A DNA stretch of 58,927 bases from Desulfobacterales bacterium (GCA_030688615.1 JAUYIZ010000236.1:1-58927), one strand, 5' to 3'. Counted from the stretch's first letter, positions 27,087-36,006 are shown. The notes: generated by a model from the sequence alone, not told the origin. Numbers and translations are program-made.

Positions 27087-28181
27087 ATGAAAAGAAAAGT
27101 CCAGTTTTTAGTAAGCTTGATGGTGATGTTATTTGTCCTTTTGGGCCTTCAACCCGATGCGGCATTTTCATCTTCTCTGCGGGACGAAATGATCGTTAAA
27201 GCCAAAAAAGAAGGGACCCTGGTAATTGCCGGCAGTGTCGCCGACAACATCAAACGTGACCTGATAGGCTTCCAGAAACGGTATCCCTTCATCAAAATCA
27301 GGGATCTGGATCTGAACACCAAATCCGCCGTCAACCGGGTTTCCCTTGAGGCCAAGGCCGGACGGCTGAGCATAGACTGGGTGGGCATCAGCGAGGACGG
27401 CGCGGAGATATTTGTGCGGCGCGGCCTTAACGCTAAATATGAGTTCCCCCACCTGAAGGATTTTGTGCCGGGATCCCAGCCCCCTCACGGGATGTATGTG
27501 GGCGGCGCTGCAAACCTCAGGGTCCAAGGGGTCTATAACACGGATCTCATTAAACCCGAAGAGGTGCCCAAGTCCTGGGAGGAGATGACGGATCCCAGAT
27601 TTAAGGGCAAAACCATGTTTTCCCGGTCGGCCGAGGAGATTCCGGGCCGTTTGGCCTGGCTGTGGCGCGACAAGGACGGGAAATGGGACTGGGACCGGGC
27701 GTTCGATTTTTTCACCAGGCTCAAGGCCCATGACCCGGTCATTGCGAGCGGGTTCGTCAGCGGTACGAATCGGGTCGCCGCAGGCGAAGCGGCCATCTTC
27801 TGGTTCACTCCGCCGGGCCCTGCAGCCCGGATGGCCGTGCTCCAAAAAGCGCCGTTAAGCTTGATCGCCGTTCCCAAGTTCTTCGGTGGCCTTCGCGCCT
27901 GGAGTATTTTCAAGGCCACGCCCCATCCGGCTTCGGCGTGGCTCCTGACCGATTATTTAACCTCTCCTGAAGGACAGTTTGAGCTGACGGAAAGAATAAT
28001 GGGCTTTACGCCTCTGAATAAAAAGGCCCGACTGGGCAAGTTGGCCAATTGGATCGCCGAGCGCGGGGGCACAGTTGAAAACGTGGACTTGATCGATCTG
28101 AGTAAATTAGACGAGATCTACTCTGACGCGGTTCAGGAGAAATCAGAACAATTTTTCTTCAAGCTGCTGGGGCTCAGATAA
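27087..28181 (+). CDS. ABC-type extracellular solute-binding protein (FbpA-like), orphan
   Basis: A 364-aa periplasmic binding protein of the type 1/8 family that includes iron(III) and small-anion binders. It has a signal peptide (about residues 1-28, ending near AAFS), the start KAKKEGTLVIAGS typical of the family, TDLIKPEEVPKSWEEMTDPRFKGK and the C-terminal ASAWLLTDYLTSPEGQ. No permease or ATPase gene is adjacent, so its partner must be elsewhere if it is a transporter part. The start is preceded by AGGAG. Two related genes lie at the right edge of the window, hinting at an expanded set of such proteins. The ligand is not predictable. Confidence 0.85.
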   Translation: MKRKVQFLVSLMVMLFVLLGLQPDAAFSSSLRDEMIVKAKKEGTLVIAGSVADNIKRDLIGFQKRYPFIKIRDLDLNTKSAVNRVSLEAKAGRLSIDWVGISEDGAEIFVRRGLNAKYEFPHLKDFVPGSQPPHGMYVGGAANLRVQGVYNTDLIKPEEVPKSWEEMTDPRFKGKTMFSRSAEEIPGRLAWLWRDKDGKWDWDRAFDFFTRLKAHDPVIASGFVSGTNRVAAGEAAIFWFTPPGPAARMAVLQKAPLSLIAVPKFFGGLRAWSIFKATPHPASAWLLTDYLTSPEGQFELTERIMGFTPLNKKARLGKLANWIAERGGTVENVDLIDLSKLDEIYSDAVQEKSEQFFFKLLGLR

Positions 28182-28211
28182 CACCCTGCACCTGCAGCTT
28201 CTGGAAGGACA

Positions 28212-28640
28212 CTACTGAACCCTGCGCAGTCGATAAATGAAGGTATCGTCCCAATCCCCCAAGAGCAAATCCCCCTCGGCCGTCAAGCGCCTCACCATGA
28301 ATTTGGGGTGGGAAAATCCTCGCTTTTTCAGTTCCTTGATGAGTATCAGGACGCCTCCCTTGCCGATCCATCCGAAACTGGATTTGACAACCCTGTAGCC
28401 GTCGGTGAATTCTCCCAGCCGCTTGTCCGATATGGACGCCGTCGCATCGGCTGCAAAGCGCCAGATGACCTTGTCCGCCGAATAATCCTCTTTCACCTTG
28501 CCGCCGCTTTCAAACGAGAGCAGCTGCCACTCTCCGACGATTCCTTTGCGCACCTGTTCCGCAGTGAGATCGGCCGCAAAGGCAAATGATGGAAGCATGG
28601 CGATGACGGTTATGACCCAAAGAGCTGATAGCTTTTTCAT
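28212..28640 (-). CDS. Small secreted protein, lipocalin-like
   Basis: A 142-aa protein with a clear signal peptide (MKKLSALWVITVIAML, cleavage after AFA). The mature part opens GIVGEWQLLSF, resembling the GXW start of lipocalin-like barrels, and is predicted to be beta-rich throughout. Such proteins bind small hydrophobic molecules, but the family match is weak. GGGAGG precedes ATG 28640, which fixes the start; the longer frame upstream has no signal peptide. It converges with the solute-binding protein gene, 30 bases away, and has no obvious operon partner. Confidence 0.7.
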   Translation of the reverse strand: MKKLSALWVITVIAMLPSFAFAADLTAEQVRKGIVGEWQLLSFESGGKVKEDYSADKVIWRFAADATASISDKRLGEFTDGYRVVKSSFGWIGKGGVLILIKELKKRGFSHPKFMVRRLTAEGDLLLGDWDDTFIYRLRRVQ

Positions 28641-28703
28641 TTCTGACCTCCCGAGTTTTTTTGAAAAGTTGCTGACTATATAAACGTATTTAAGGGCTTG
28701 CGC

Positions 28704-28735
28704 AAAAATGGCCATCTATGGATGGAAACTTTTTA
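28704..28735. repeat. Fragment of a type B MITE end
   Basis: The segment with ATGGCCATCTATGGATGGAA is close, in reverse, to the left end of the type B element at 311. Only one end is present, without a partner or central core. Further inverted repeats follow (CTCCAGACTCCTGTCTGGAG around 28751-28770 and CCCCCGGCTCCTGCCGGGGG around 28824-28843); the latter two could serve as terminator-like hairpins but lack a T-run. Confidence 0.4.
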
Positions 28736-28846
28736 TTCAGCCGCATAAAACTCCAGACTCCTGTCTGGAGATGCAGCGGCTCGGCTGAAAGCCGCCAAGC
28801 TTGTTTGTTGGTGCTGAAGATGCCCCCGGCTCCTGCCGGGGGAGGG

Positions 28847-29884
28847 TCACTGAATTTCGATCCCCTCTGATATCAGGTTGAGCACCCGGGTTTTCTCTTC
28901 GGGAAATTTGTACCCTTCGTAGCTGTGGCTGAACAAGAGCCGACCGTTTCGATTGACCCAGTCATTACCGGCGTGGTCGAAACAGACCCGGGATGTGACA
29001 TCCAGCGTTTCTATCATAAGCTTCAGCTCGATTAACCTCTCCCGGGCTGACAGGAGCGTCAGCGTCCCCTTTTCGCACTCCTCATGGATCGGTGTATCAA
29101 GCCACGGTGAAAAGGGGCGGGACCGGATATAATGGGGATTGATGTCGTTTAATACCCGTGCGGTGTTCCTGGCATGATTCTGCCAGTCTTCCCTGCCCCC
29201 CAGGCCGGGCATCCAGTATTCAGACAGCTGAAAACCGGCTTTTATGGCCTTTCGGCCGCCCTCAATATGTTCCTGCGCGGTGACCCCTTTTTTTATTTTT
29301 TTCAACAGGGTCTCATCACCGGTTTCCAGACCCACATGCAGCCGGTCCAGACCCGCCTGCCGGATGCCGGTCAGTTCCTCCAGGGGTTTTCTGGACAGGG
29401 TTTTGGAACGGGCATAGGTGGTGCACCGCTCCAGAGACGGGAACGTGCTGCGAAGGTGCCTGAGCGCCTCCATCAGTTTGCCGCTGTCCATCATCAGGCT
29501 GTTGCCGTCCTGGAGAAAGGCGGTTTTTCCCCCGGACGAGAGCCAGTTGATCACCATGGCGAACCCGTGACTGGTGTTCAGCTCCGGTTCTTTTTCGATC
29601 ATGGCGAGGATCACATCCCGGCTGATCCGCCCTGCATGCCCGAGCGCCAGGGAAAGAGATTGCATGTCCCTGACCAGCCCGGCGATGGAGTCAATATCGC
29701 CCTGGATCTCCTCGAGGCTCCTCAGGGAGAATTTCTCGTGCTTGTACATGCCGCAAAAGGCGCATTGGTTCCACGGGCAGTTCCGGGTAAAGCGCAGCAG
29801 CAAAGAGGAGCTTCCCCCCTCGCTCGGCGGCCTGTACATTCCCACCTCGAAGGCATATTTCCCCATTTTCTCAAGTTCCATCAT
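28847..29884 (-). CDS. Radical SAM protein
   Basis: A 345-aa radical SAM enzyme. The three cysteines for the [4Fe-4S] cluster are Cys36, Cys41 and Cys44 in NCPWNQCAFC, a CX4CX2C spacing seen in Elp3/HemN-like members. The barrel continues with LRSLEEIQGDI, YARSKTLSRKPLEEL, GLDRLHVGLETGDETLLKKIKKG, and YWMPGLGG, typical of the Elp3-like domain. No extra cluster or acetyltransferase domain is visible. Its reaction is unknown. It overlaps the upstream nitroreductase by four bases, so the two are probably co-translated. Confidence 0.88.
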   Translation of the reverse strand: MMELEKMGKYAFEVGMYRPPSEGGSSSLLLRFTRNCPWNQCAFCGMYKHEKFSLRSLEEIQGDIDSIAGLVRDMQSLSLALGHAGRISRDVILAMIEKEPELNTSHGFAMVINWLSSGGKTAFLQDGNSLMMDSGKLMEALRHLRSTFPSLERCTTYARSKTLSRKPLEELTGIRQAGLDRLHVGLETGDETLLKKIKKGVTAQEHIEGGRKAIKAGFQLSEYWMPGLGGREDWQNHARNTARVLNDINPHYIRSRPFSPWLDTPIHEECEKGTLTLLSARERLIELKLMIETLDVTSRVCFDHAGNDWVNRNGRLLFSHSYEGYKFPEEKTRVLNLISEGIEIQ

Positions 29885-30597
29885 GCAAATCCCTTCTCCC
29901 TGGCACCGAAGCGGTTGTGATGCGCAAAGTCCTTCACATCGCGGCGCACCTGCAGATGCTTTGCCGGCCGGGAAACAGGATAGCCGAAACGGCAGGAAAA
30001 GGCGATGATAAGATCATGCGGGATCCTGAGGATCGTCTTTACTTCAGGCGCCGAACCGAGGGAGCTGACAATATGCAGGCCGATCCCCAGGGATTCGGCC
30101 ATGAGCCACATATTTTCCAGGGCGCAGCCCAGGCTGATTATTCCCAAAAAATCCCCTTCAGAAGCCGGGGCCCTTTTTCCGGGGTCATATACGACCACAA
30201 GCAGGGCGGGGCTTTCCGGCATGGGTCGCTGCAGGGACGCGGTCTCTTTTTCATCCGTTTGGGTCAGCCTGAAATCCGGGTTTCTCCAGGACGGCGGGAA
30301 CATGGTTGCCAAAAGCCCTGTTTTTTTCTTGGACAGCTCTTCTTCAGAAAATGACAGGTGCGGATAGTTTTCCCGGATGAAGGTTTCGGAAATCGGCCGT
30401 TTTATATTTCCAATGGCTTGCAGGATCTCTGGATCATCCACCACGATGATTTCAAAGTTCTGCATGTTGTGGGCCGTCGGCGACCATCGGGCCGCCTCGA
30501 GAATTTTTAATAAATCCTCCCGGGCAACAGGCCGGTCCGGGTCAAAAGGAACTCTCAAGGATTTTCTGTTCCGGATCAGGTTTAAAATATCCGCCAT
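29881..30597 (-). CDS. Nitroreductase-family flavoprotein
   Basis: A 238-aa FMN-dependent oxidoreductase of the nitroreductase superfamily. The N-terminal FMN phosphate contact IRNRKSLRVPFDPD, the conserved ARWSPTAHNMQNFEIIVVDD and the dimer segment LGCALENMWLMAESLGIGLH are typical. Substrates range from nitroaromatics to quinones and cannot be read from sequence. The start is ATG 30597 with GGGAGG eight bases ahead; a longer frame to 30726 has no support. It is first in a two-gene unit with the radical SAM gene and is divergent from tctB. Confidence 0.88.
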   Translation of the reverse strand: MADILNLIRNRKSLRVPFDPDRPVAREDLLKILEAARWSPTAHNMQNFEIIVVDDPEILQAIGNIKRPISETFIRENYPHLSFSEEELSKKKTGLLATMFPPSWRNPDFRLTQTDEKETASLQRPMPESPALLVVVYDPGKRAPASEGDFLGIISLGCALENMWLMAESLGIGLHIVSSLGSAPEVKTILRIPHDLIIAFSCRFGYPVSRPAKHLQVRRDVKDFAHHNRFGAREKGFA

Positions 30598-30719
30598 AAA
30601 AACCTCCCGTAAGGCAATCTCTGGACCAATCATCGCCATCCCGTCACGGATTCTACAACAATTGTCCGAATATTTCAAAAACTTATTTTTAAGCCGGTTG
30701 CCGGTGTTGAAAATCGATG

Positions 30720-30748
30720 TTGACAAAAAAATCCGCTTTGGTTATTTG
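30720..30748 (+). promoter_or_regulatory. Candidate sigma70-type promoter for tctBAC
   Basis: TTGACA (30720-30725) and TATTTG (30743-30748) are separated by 17 bases. Transcription would start near 30755, with AAAGGTG (30761) as ribosome site and ATG at 30773. The -35 box is perfect and the -10 weak. Confidence 0.55.
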
Positions 30749-30772
30749 AATTTAATGTCCAAAGGTGAAACA

Positions 30773-31267
30773 ATGAAAGAAAGGCTCAAGCTCACAGAGG
30801 TCTGGTTCAAGCTGGGCCTGTTTATACTTTTCGGACTCCTGTATTTCGTCTCCATGCCATATCCTGCTAAATCAAAACAATTTCCACAACTTATCGCCAT
30901 GATCAGCACGGCCCTGATCGTGATCTCCCTGGTTATGGATTTCACCCGCAAGCAGATTCTGACCGGGGAAATCACCGATGTGGGTGAGACCGAACTGAAG
31001 ATCGTTGACGGAGCAACCCGGAAGGTGAGAAGGGGAAGGTTCTATAAGGCCTGGGGCATCATTCTGATTTCTATGACCGCCGGGTTTTTAGGCGGGTTCC
31101 TTTTCACCACGTGCTCTCTTTTCATGGGCTTTGCCCTGGTTTTCGGGGAGAAAACCCGCAAGGTGCTATATAAAAACACCCTCGTCGCGATCGGGATGAC
31201 CGTACTTATTTATTTAATATTTCAACGGATCATGGGCGTTCCTTTGCTGACAGGAGCCTTCTGGTAG
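30773..31267 (+). CDS. tctB: Tripartite tricarboxylate transporter, small membrane subunit TctB
   Basis: A 164-aa membrane protein with four hydrophobic segments (for example FKLGLFILFGLLYFVSMPYPA and AWGIILISMTAGFLGGFLF), as expected for TctB/DUF1468. It is the small permease subunit of a secondary transporter driven by the ion gradient. ATG 30773 is favoured: it follows AAAGGTG by five bases and begins the recognisable TctB sequence, while the longer open frame is out of family. The next genes encode TctA and TctC. The order B-A-C differs from the C-B-A order common elsewhere. Confidence 0.85.
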   Translation: MKERLKLTEVWFKLGLFILFGLLYFVSMPYPAKSKQFPQLIAMISTALIVISLVMDFTRKQILTGEITDVGETELKIVDGATRKVRRGRFYKAWGIILISMTAGFLGGFLFTTCSLFMGFALVFGEKTRKVLYKNTLVAIGMTVLIYLIFQRIMGVPLLTGAFW

Positions 31268-31289
31268 GATTGTTGGGGAGACGGTTTTT

Positions 31290-32777
31290 ATGGAAATTAT
31301 CATCCAGGCGGTTATCTTCGTTTTCCAATGGCAGAATCTTGCAGCTTTAACGGCGGGCATGGTTTACGGCATCATCATCGGGGTGCTGCCCGGGCTGGGC
31401 CCTTCCGCAGGGATGGCACTGGCAATTCCCCTGATCTTAAAATGGCCGCCGGCCACCGCACTCATCTTCATGGGAGCTCTTTATAAGTGCAGCAACTATG
31501 GCGGCTCCATCACAGCCATCCTGGTCAATACGCCGGGGGATGCATCCAACGCCGCCACCATCCTGGACGGCTATCCGATGTGCGAAAAAGGCAAGGGCAA
31601 CGTGGCATTGGCCATCAGCGCCACTGCGGCCATGGTGGGGGGGACCATCGGGATGATCTGCCTTATTTTTTCAGCGCCCTTTCTGGCAGAATTCGCCCTA
31701 CGCTTCGGGCCGGCGGAATATTTTCTCACCGCCCTGCTGGCCCTCTCGATCATTGCCGCCGTGGTACAGGGCGCCACCATCAAGGGGCTCATTGCAGCCG
31801 GGCTGGGTTTGATGCTTTCCACGGTGGGCTTTGATGTCATCACCGGACATCTTCGTTTCACTTTTGGCGCCGTGACGCTTGAGGATGGCATCCCCCTGAT
31901 CCAGGCCCTGGTGGGCCTCTTTGCGGTAACCCAGGCCCTGGTTCTGGCCGAGAGCGCGGAAACCATCTCCCGCCTCGGCAAGCTTGCCGGCGGTTTCTGG
32001 GAAGGGGTGGCCATTTATTTTAAACATCCTTACACGGTGCTCCGCTCGGCCGCCATCGGTCTTTTTATCGGCGTCCTGCCGGCCGTGGGGCAAAGTTCCG
32101 CCGGCCTGCTGGCCTGGGCCGAGGCAAAAAGGGAATCCAAGCACCCGGAAACTTTTGGCAGCGGAGACCCGGAAGGGGTGATATCCTCAGAAACTTCCAC
32201 CAGCGCCTGCATGCCCGGAGACCTGGTCTGCACGATCGCGCTGGGCATTCCGGGCAGCGTGGGCGCCGCCATCTTCTTAGGCGTCATGATTATTTTCGGG
32301 GTCATCCCGGGCCCACTGGTATTTCAGGAAAAGGCCGATGTGATTTACAGCCTTTTTGTGGCCCTGATTCTCACCTCCTTTCTGATTTTTTTCGCCGGCA
32401 TGACCATTGCCCGGCACTTTGCGGTCGTGACGCTGCTGGCCAATGAAATCATCGTGCCGCTGATTCTGGTCATCAGCCTGCTGGGAAGCTTTGCCATCCG
32501 GTATCTGATGGTGGATGTCATCATCAGTCTCATTTTCGGGATTCTGGGATACATCATGTTAAAAGGCGGTTTTACGCCGGTGCCGCTCCTGCTGGGGATG
32601 GTGCTGGGCGAAATGGTGGAAACCAATTACCATCGCGCCCTGATGGTATCCGGCGGTTCTTATGGGATCTTTTTTGCTTCGACAATTTGTAAGATTCTAA
32701 TGTTTTTTACTTTTTTGTCATTAGTGGGGCCTTATCTGGGGCCTGTCTGGAAAAAACTAACCATAGGGGAAAAATGA
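31290..32777 (+). CDS. tctA: Tripartite tricarboxylate transporter, large membrane subunit TctA
   Basis: A 495-aa inner-membrane permease with about ten to twelve transmembrane segments. The hallmark TctA loops are visible: VLPGLGPSAGMALAIPL near residue 35, MGALYKCSNYGGSITAILV followed by NTPGDASNAATILDGYPM, and a repeated counterpart further on (GVLPAVGQSSAGLLAWAEAKR, GDLVCTIALGIPGS). The paired motifs reflect an internal duplication in the family. It moves a carboxylate delivered by TctC. It sits 22 bases after tctB and 12 before tctC, clearly one operon. Confidence 0.95.
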   Translation: MEIIIQAVIFVFQWQNLAALTAGMVYGIIIGVLPGLGPSAGMALAIPLILKWPPATALIFMGALYKCSNYGGSITAILVNTPGDASNAATILDGYPMCEKGKGNVALAISATAAMVGGTIGMICLIFSAPFLAEFALRFGPAEYFLTALLALSIIAAVVQGATIKGLIAAGLGLMLSTVGFDVITGHLRFTFGAVTLEDGIPLIQALVGLFAVTQALVLAESAETISRLGKLAGGFWEGVAIYFKHPYTVLRSAAIGLFIGVLPAVGQSSAGLLAWAEAKRESKHPETFGSGDPEGVISSETSTSACMPGDLVCTIALGIPGSVGAAIFLGVMIIFGVIPGPLVFQEKADVIYSLFVALILTSFLIFFAGMTIARHFAVVTLLANEIIVPLILVISLLGSFAIRYLMVDVIISLIFGILGYIMLKGGFTPVPLLLGMVLGEMVETNYHRALMVSGGSYGIFFASTICKILMFFTFLSLVGPYLGPVWKKLTIGEK

Positions 32778-32789
32778 AAGGAGAGAAAA

Positions 32790-33752
32790 ATGGTTAAACA
32801 TTTGTCTAAGTTATTGTTTTTTTTATTTGTTGCGGCAATCGGCCTGCTTCTCGTCTGCCCGTCGGCGGACAGTCAGGATTTTCCGCAGAAACCGGTCAAG
32901 TTAATTGCCACTGCCAGAGCAGGCGGCGGAGAGGACGTAGAGGCCCGTGCGGTCGCCCCCTTTCTTGAAAAGCAGTTAGGGGTAAGCGTTCAGGTCGAGA
33001 ATCAGCCCGGGGCAGGCGGAAAGATCGCCTTTGAAAAATTTCAGAAGACCGAACCGGACGGCTACTCGCTGATCGTCACGACCTTTCCCAAAAGCATCAT
33101 CATTGAATATATGGGAAAGGTCGGGTATAAAACGGCGGACTTTACCTCGGTATTTTCCTGGTCCCGCGGCAATCAGCTCCTGGTGGTACATGGGGACAGC
33201 TGGAAGACATTCGATGAGTTTTTAAAAGCAGCCAAGGCAAAAACGCTTGCCGGCGGTCTTTCGGGCAGGGGCAGCACCACCCATCTGGCCGGGCTGGTGG
33301 CGGTGGATGAACTGGGGATCAAGGTCAACTGGGTCCCCTATGAGGGCGCCGCCGGGAGCGTTGCCGCCCTGGCCGGCAAACACCTTGATTTTACGATTTG
33401 TCTGGCGACCTCGGCCGTTCCTCTGATCCGGTCCGGCAAGTTAAGACCCCTCATGCTCTTTGGGGACAAACGTGATCCCTATCTTCCCGATGTCCCCATC
33501 CCGGCGGATTTGGGATTCAATATCACAGCTCTTCCGGCCATGCGTATCGCGCAGGCCCCGCCCAAAACCCCGCCAGCCATCGTAAAGAGGCTGGAAGATG
33601 CCTTTAGCAAGGTCGTGCAGGAACCCGGGTTTATTGAATGGGCTAAAAAAAGGCGGGCGGTCCTGCATCCCACCGGTTCACAGGAATTGGCCAAAATCGT
33701 AACCATGACGTATTCCAAAGTGGAAAAATTCCAGGAGATGTTCAAGAAGTAA
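32790..33752 (+). CDS. tctC: Tripartite tricarboxylate transporter substrate-binding protein TctC
   Basis: A 320-aa periplasmic binding protein of the TctC/Bug family with a signal peptide (about residues 1-28). The first ligand-carrying segments are FPQKPVKLIATARAGGGEDVEARA and VENQPGAGGKIAFEKFQ, matching the two beta-alpha loops that hold a carboxylate in the family. AGGAG precedes ATG. The ligand could be a tricarboxylate, dicarboxylate or aromatic acid; nearby crotonase-fold and cupin genes on the other strand make an organic acid catabolised through a CoA ester a reasonable but unproven guess. Confidence 0.92.
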   Translation: MVKHLSKLLFFLFVAAIGLLLVCPSADSQDFPQKPVKLIATARAGGGEDVEARAVAPFLEKQLGVSVQVENQPGAGGKIAFEKFQKTEPDGYSLIVTTFPKSIIIEYMGKVGYKTADFTSVFSWSRGNQLLVVHGDSWKTFDEFLKAAKAKTLAGGLSGRGSTTHLAGLVAVDELGIKVNWVPYEGAAGSVAALAGKHLDFTICLATSAVPLIRSGKLRPLMLFGDKRDPYLPDVPIPADLGFNITALPAMRIAQAPPKTPPAIVKRLEDAFSKVVQEPGFIEWAKKRRAVLHPTGSQELAKIVTMTYSKVEKFQEMFKK

Positions 33753-33760
33753 ACCGCAGC

Positions 33761-33803
33761 AGCGAGCGCACGCCCCGTGCCAAGCCAAGGGGAAGCGCTC
33801 GCT
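33761..33803. terminator. Hairpin between convergent tctC and cupin genes
   Basis: AGCGAGCGC (33761-33769) and GCGCTCGCT (33795-33803) are perfectly inverted, with an inner CCCC/GGGG pair. It is placed just after the tctC stop and before the convergent cupin stop, so it may end transcription from both sides. There is no T-run, which argues against a simple rho-independent terminator. Confidence 0.4.
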
Positions 33804-33880
33804 GTCGGCCGCAGGAATCCTTTCAGCCGATCCGGTGGATTTTCATGAAATTGGCCCGGTTTCCCAGAACCGGCGGAGCC

Positions 33881-34372
33881 CTAAGGCTGGCGCATCGTTT
33901 CCGGCGCCGGTTCCACCTGCTCCCAGCGCGAGCCTCGATCCACTCCGAGAGTGTGTACCAGATTGGGTTCGCAGGCAAACAGCAGCGCTTCTTCGGCACT
34001 GTCGTTGATGTGCTGGAAAACCACGCCTTCCGGGCGCAGCGGCAGCATGAGCAGATCCTCTGCCTTCCAGGCGATCTGCTCACCATCCAAAATCGTGCGG
34101 CCGTGGCCCTGTATAAAATAGATGAGCATTCCCCCGGGATGCCGTTGAACGCCGCTGCGACCTGCCGGCAAGATTTCCTGGACATAGATGACGTGGCTCT
34201 GGAGAACGTTTTGGTCCATTTTCGGGTGCATATACCACTTGAGCTTTCCGTGGGGGGTGTTTTCCCAGGGAAGGTTTTTACCCCGGGCAACCGCGGTCCC
34301 GCTCTGCGTCCGGCGGCGCTGTTCGTCTCTGATATCCACCAGCATTTGAAAAAAACTCTTGTTGGAATCCAT
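33881..34372 (-). CDS. Cupin-domain protein with reduced metal-site histidines
   Basis: A 163-aa single-cupin protein, clearly related to its upstream neighbour (PWENTPHGKLKWYMHP against PWEQNRHGLIKWYTLK). The barrel centre has GVQRHPGGMLIYFIQGHG and the second motif VVFQHINDS. Where the neighbour has HVH and HQH, this protein has QRH and FQH, so two likely metal ligands are missing. It may bind a ligand without metal or bind a different metal. A GGGAGC site precedes ATG 34372. It is last in a set with a 3-hydroxyisobutyryl-CoA hydrolase-like gene and the other cupin. Confidence 0.82.
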   Translation of the reverse strand: MDSNKSFFQMLVDIRDEQRRRTQSGTAVARGKNLPWENTPHGKLKWYMHPKMDQNVLQSHVIYVQEILPAGRSGVQRHPGGMLIYFIQGHGRTILDGEQIAWKAEDLLMLPLRPEGVVFQHINDSAEEALLFACEPNLVHTLGVDRGSRWEQVEPAPETMRQP

Positions 34373-34383
34373 TGCTTGCTCCC

Positions 34384-34872
34384 TTATTCCCTGTAGTCGG
34401 GCGAGGTGTCCTTCTGAGTGATCGAACTGGCCAGATAGTCCTTGAACGGTCGAAAACTAAAGGCGATCCACCTGACTTCGTGTTCGGGGTCCAGGTTGAA
34501 ATGCTGGTGCTCCACCCCGCCGGGTTTAATGGGCAGCATGATCAGGTCTCCTGCCTCCCAGTCAAACCGCTGGCCGTCCACGATGCTGTAGCCCTTGCCC
34601 GCGAGCATGTAAATCACGGTCCCGCCCTGATGCACATGTTTGCCCCCCAGAGTCCGGATGCGGTTGGAAAAGACGTTCCAGTCCTGAAGCACAACATCAT
34701 CATTGACTTCCTTTAAGGTATACCATTTGATTAAACCGTGGCGGTTCTGCTCCCACGGGCGGTCTTCGGAGCGGATTAACATTTTTCCCGAACGCTGGCG
34801 GCCGATAAAATCCTGCTGACGTTTCAGGCTTCTGTCATATACGGTGACAGGGTCCTGGCTTTGGTTGGTCAT
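34384..34872 (-). CDS. Cupin-domain protein with complete-looking metal site
   Basis: A 162-aa cupin. The first motif LGGKHVHQGGTVIYMLAGKG gives two histidines, and the second, GVEHQHFNLDPE, two more, enough to bind a metal. Overall it resembles gentisate-1,2-dioxygenase-like small cupins, but no reaction can be assigned. AAAGGAGG precedes ATG 34872. It lies 38 bases downstream of the CoA-hydrolase-like gene and 11 bases before its paralogue, so the three form one operon that converges with tctBAC. A tandem duplication followed by divergence is the likely history. Confidence 0.84.
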   Translation of the reverse strand: MTNQSQDPVTVYDRSLKRQQDFIGRQRSGKMLIRSEDRPWEQNRHGLIKWYTLKEVNDDVVLQDWNVFSNRIRTLGGKHVHQGGTVIYMLAGKGYSIVDGQRFDWEAGDLIMLPIKPGGVEHQHFNLDPEHEVRWIAFSFRPFKDYLASSITQKDTSPDYRE

Positions 34873-34910
34873 GTGCGCCTCCTTTTAAGGGATGAATAAT
34901 GACGGTTTTG

Positions 34911-35978
34911 CTAAATGAAAATTCCGTCCATATTGATTTTTTCAGCTTCTGCAAACGTCTTCGGCCGCCACTGGGGGTCATTATCCTTGTCCAGCAGCCG
35001 GGACCTGATCCCCTCGAGATAGTCCGGCTGGGTGAGGATGAACCGGGCGGCTTTTTTTTCAATGGCAAAGACCTGTTCCAGGCAGCGTCCCTGGTTGAAC
35101 CGCAACAGCTTCAGCGTTAACTGCGTGGCAATGGGGGATCTTTCGGACAATCGATGGAAAACCCCGTCGCATAGATCGTTGTGAATGCTACACCGGGCAA
35201 GACCGTCCATAATCCGGCTCAGGGACGTTTTCCCTGAAAAGTATTGCCTGACCCATTCATCCAGCTCCGGGTTTGGACGGATATCGTTGGATGACCAGGG
35301 CAGCAGCAGGGCGTTGATCTGATCCAGGGCGCCCTTTTTTTCGCGTCCCGTGAACGCGTTGGCCTTCAGAACGGACAGGGCCCGGTTCACGTTTGCCCGG
35401 GACAGATAGTGAGTTGAAAAACCCAGGCGAAGGGTATCCATACCGGTTATTTCCTGTCCGGTCAATCCCAAATATTCGGGATAGCCTTCGGGACATTTTT
35501 GAAACAGCCATCCCGTGGCGCCGACATCCGGGAAAAAACCGATGCGGGTTTCCGGCATGGCCAGTTGTGTTTTTTCCGTTGCAATGACCGCGTCCGCGCC
35601 GGCGGCCAGGCCCAGGCCGCCTCCCATGGTGATGCCGTCGGCCACGGCCAGAACAGGTTTGGGAAACCGGTGAATGCAAAGGTCCAGGGCGTATTCCTCG
35701 TCAAAAAACTGCATGGCTTCGGGCAGGCGGCCTTCTCTCACGGCAGCAGCCAGGGCCTTGACATCGCCGCCGGCGCAAAATGCCCTGTCCCCGGCGCCCA
35801 TGAGCAGAACCAGCCCGATCTGACTGGAAGCCGCAGCCTGCTCGAGGGCGGCCCGGATTCTTCGGATCATGGGCAGGGTCAGGCTGTTGAGGACATGGGG
35901 CCGATTCAGCACAATGCTCATGGTCTGGTTTTCCACCGTCACGACAACATGGGTTTTTGAATCGAATGAGTCATTCAT
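34911..35978 (-). CDS. 3-hydroxyisobutyryl-CoA hydrolase-like enzyme (ECH_2 crotonase family)
   Basis: A 355-aa crotonase-fold protein. Oxyanion-hole segments GDRAFCAGGDVKAL and DGITMGGGLGLAAGAD are followed by MPETRIGFFPDVGATGW, the signature of the 3-hydroxyisobutyryl-CoA hydrolase group, and the longer C-terminal region of that group is present. Those enzymes release 3-hydroxyisobutyrate in valine breakdown; several bacterial relatives instead isomerise or hydrate other CoA esters. The start is taken as ATG 35978; a TTG nine bases earlier is in frame and no good ribosome site decides between them. It heads the cupin operon. Confidence 0.86.
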   Translation of the reverse strand: MNDSFDSKTHVVVTVENQTMSIVLNRPHVLNSLTLPMIRRIRAALEQAAASSQIGLVLLMGAGDRAFCAGGDVKALAAAVREGRLPEAMQFFDEEYALDLCIHRFPKPVLAVADGITMGGGLGLAAGADAVIATEKTQLAMPETRIGFFPDVGATGWLFQKCPEGYPEYLGLTGQEITGMDTLRLGFSTHYLSRANVNRALSVLKANAFTGREKKGALDQINALLLPWSSNDIRPNPELDEWVRQYFSGKTSLSRIMDGLARCSIHNDLCDGVFHRLSERSPIATQLTLKLLRFNQGRCLEQVFAIEKKAARFILTQPDYLEGIRSRLLDKDNDPQWRPKTFAEAEKINMDGIFI

Positions 35979-36006
35979 TTTATGCAATCATAGAAAACCA
36001 ATTGAT

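Noticed and set aside
26857..27171. A 104-codon minus-strand frame between the M23 gene and the solute-binding protein
   Set aside because: No ribosome site, no recognisable similarity and overlap with the solute-binding protein's signal peptide.
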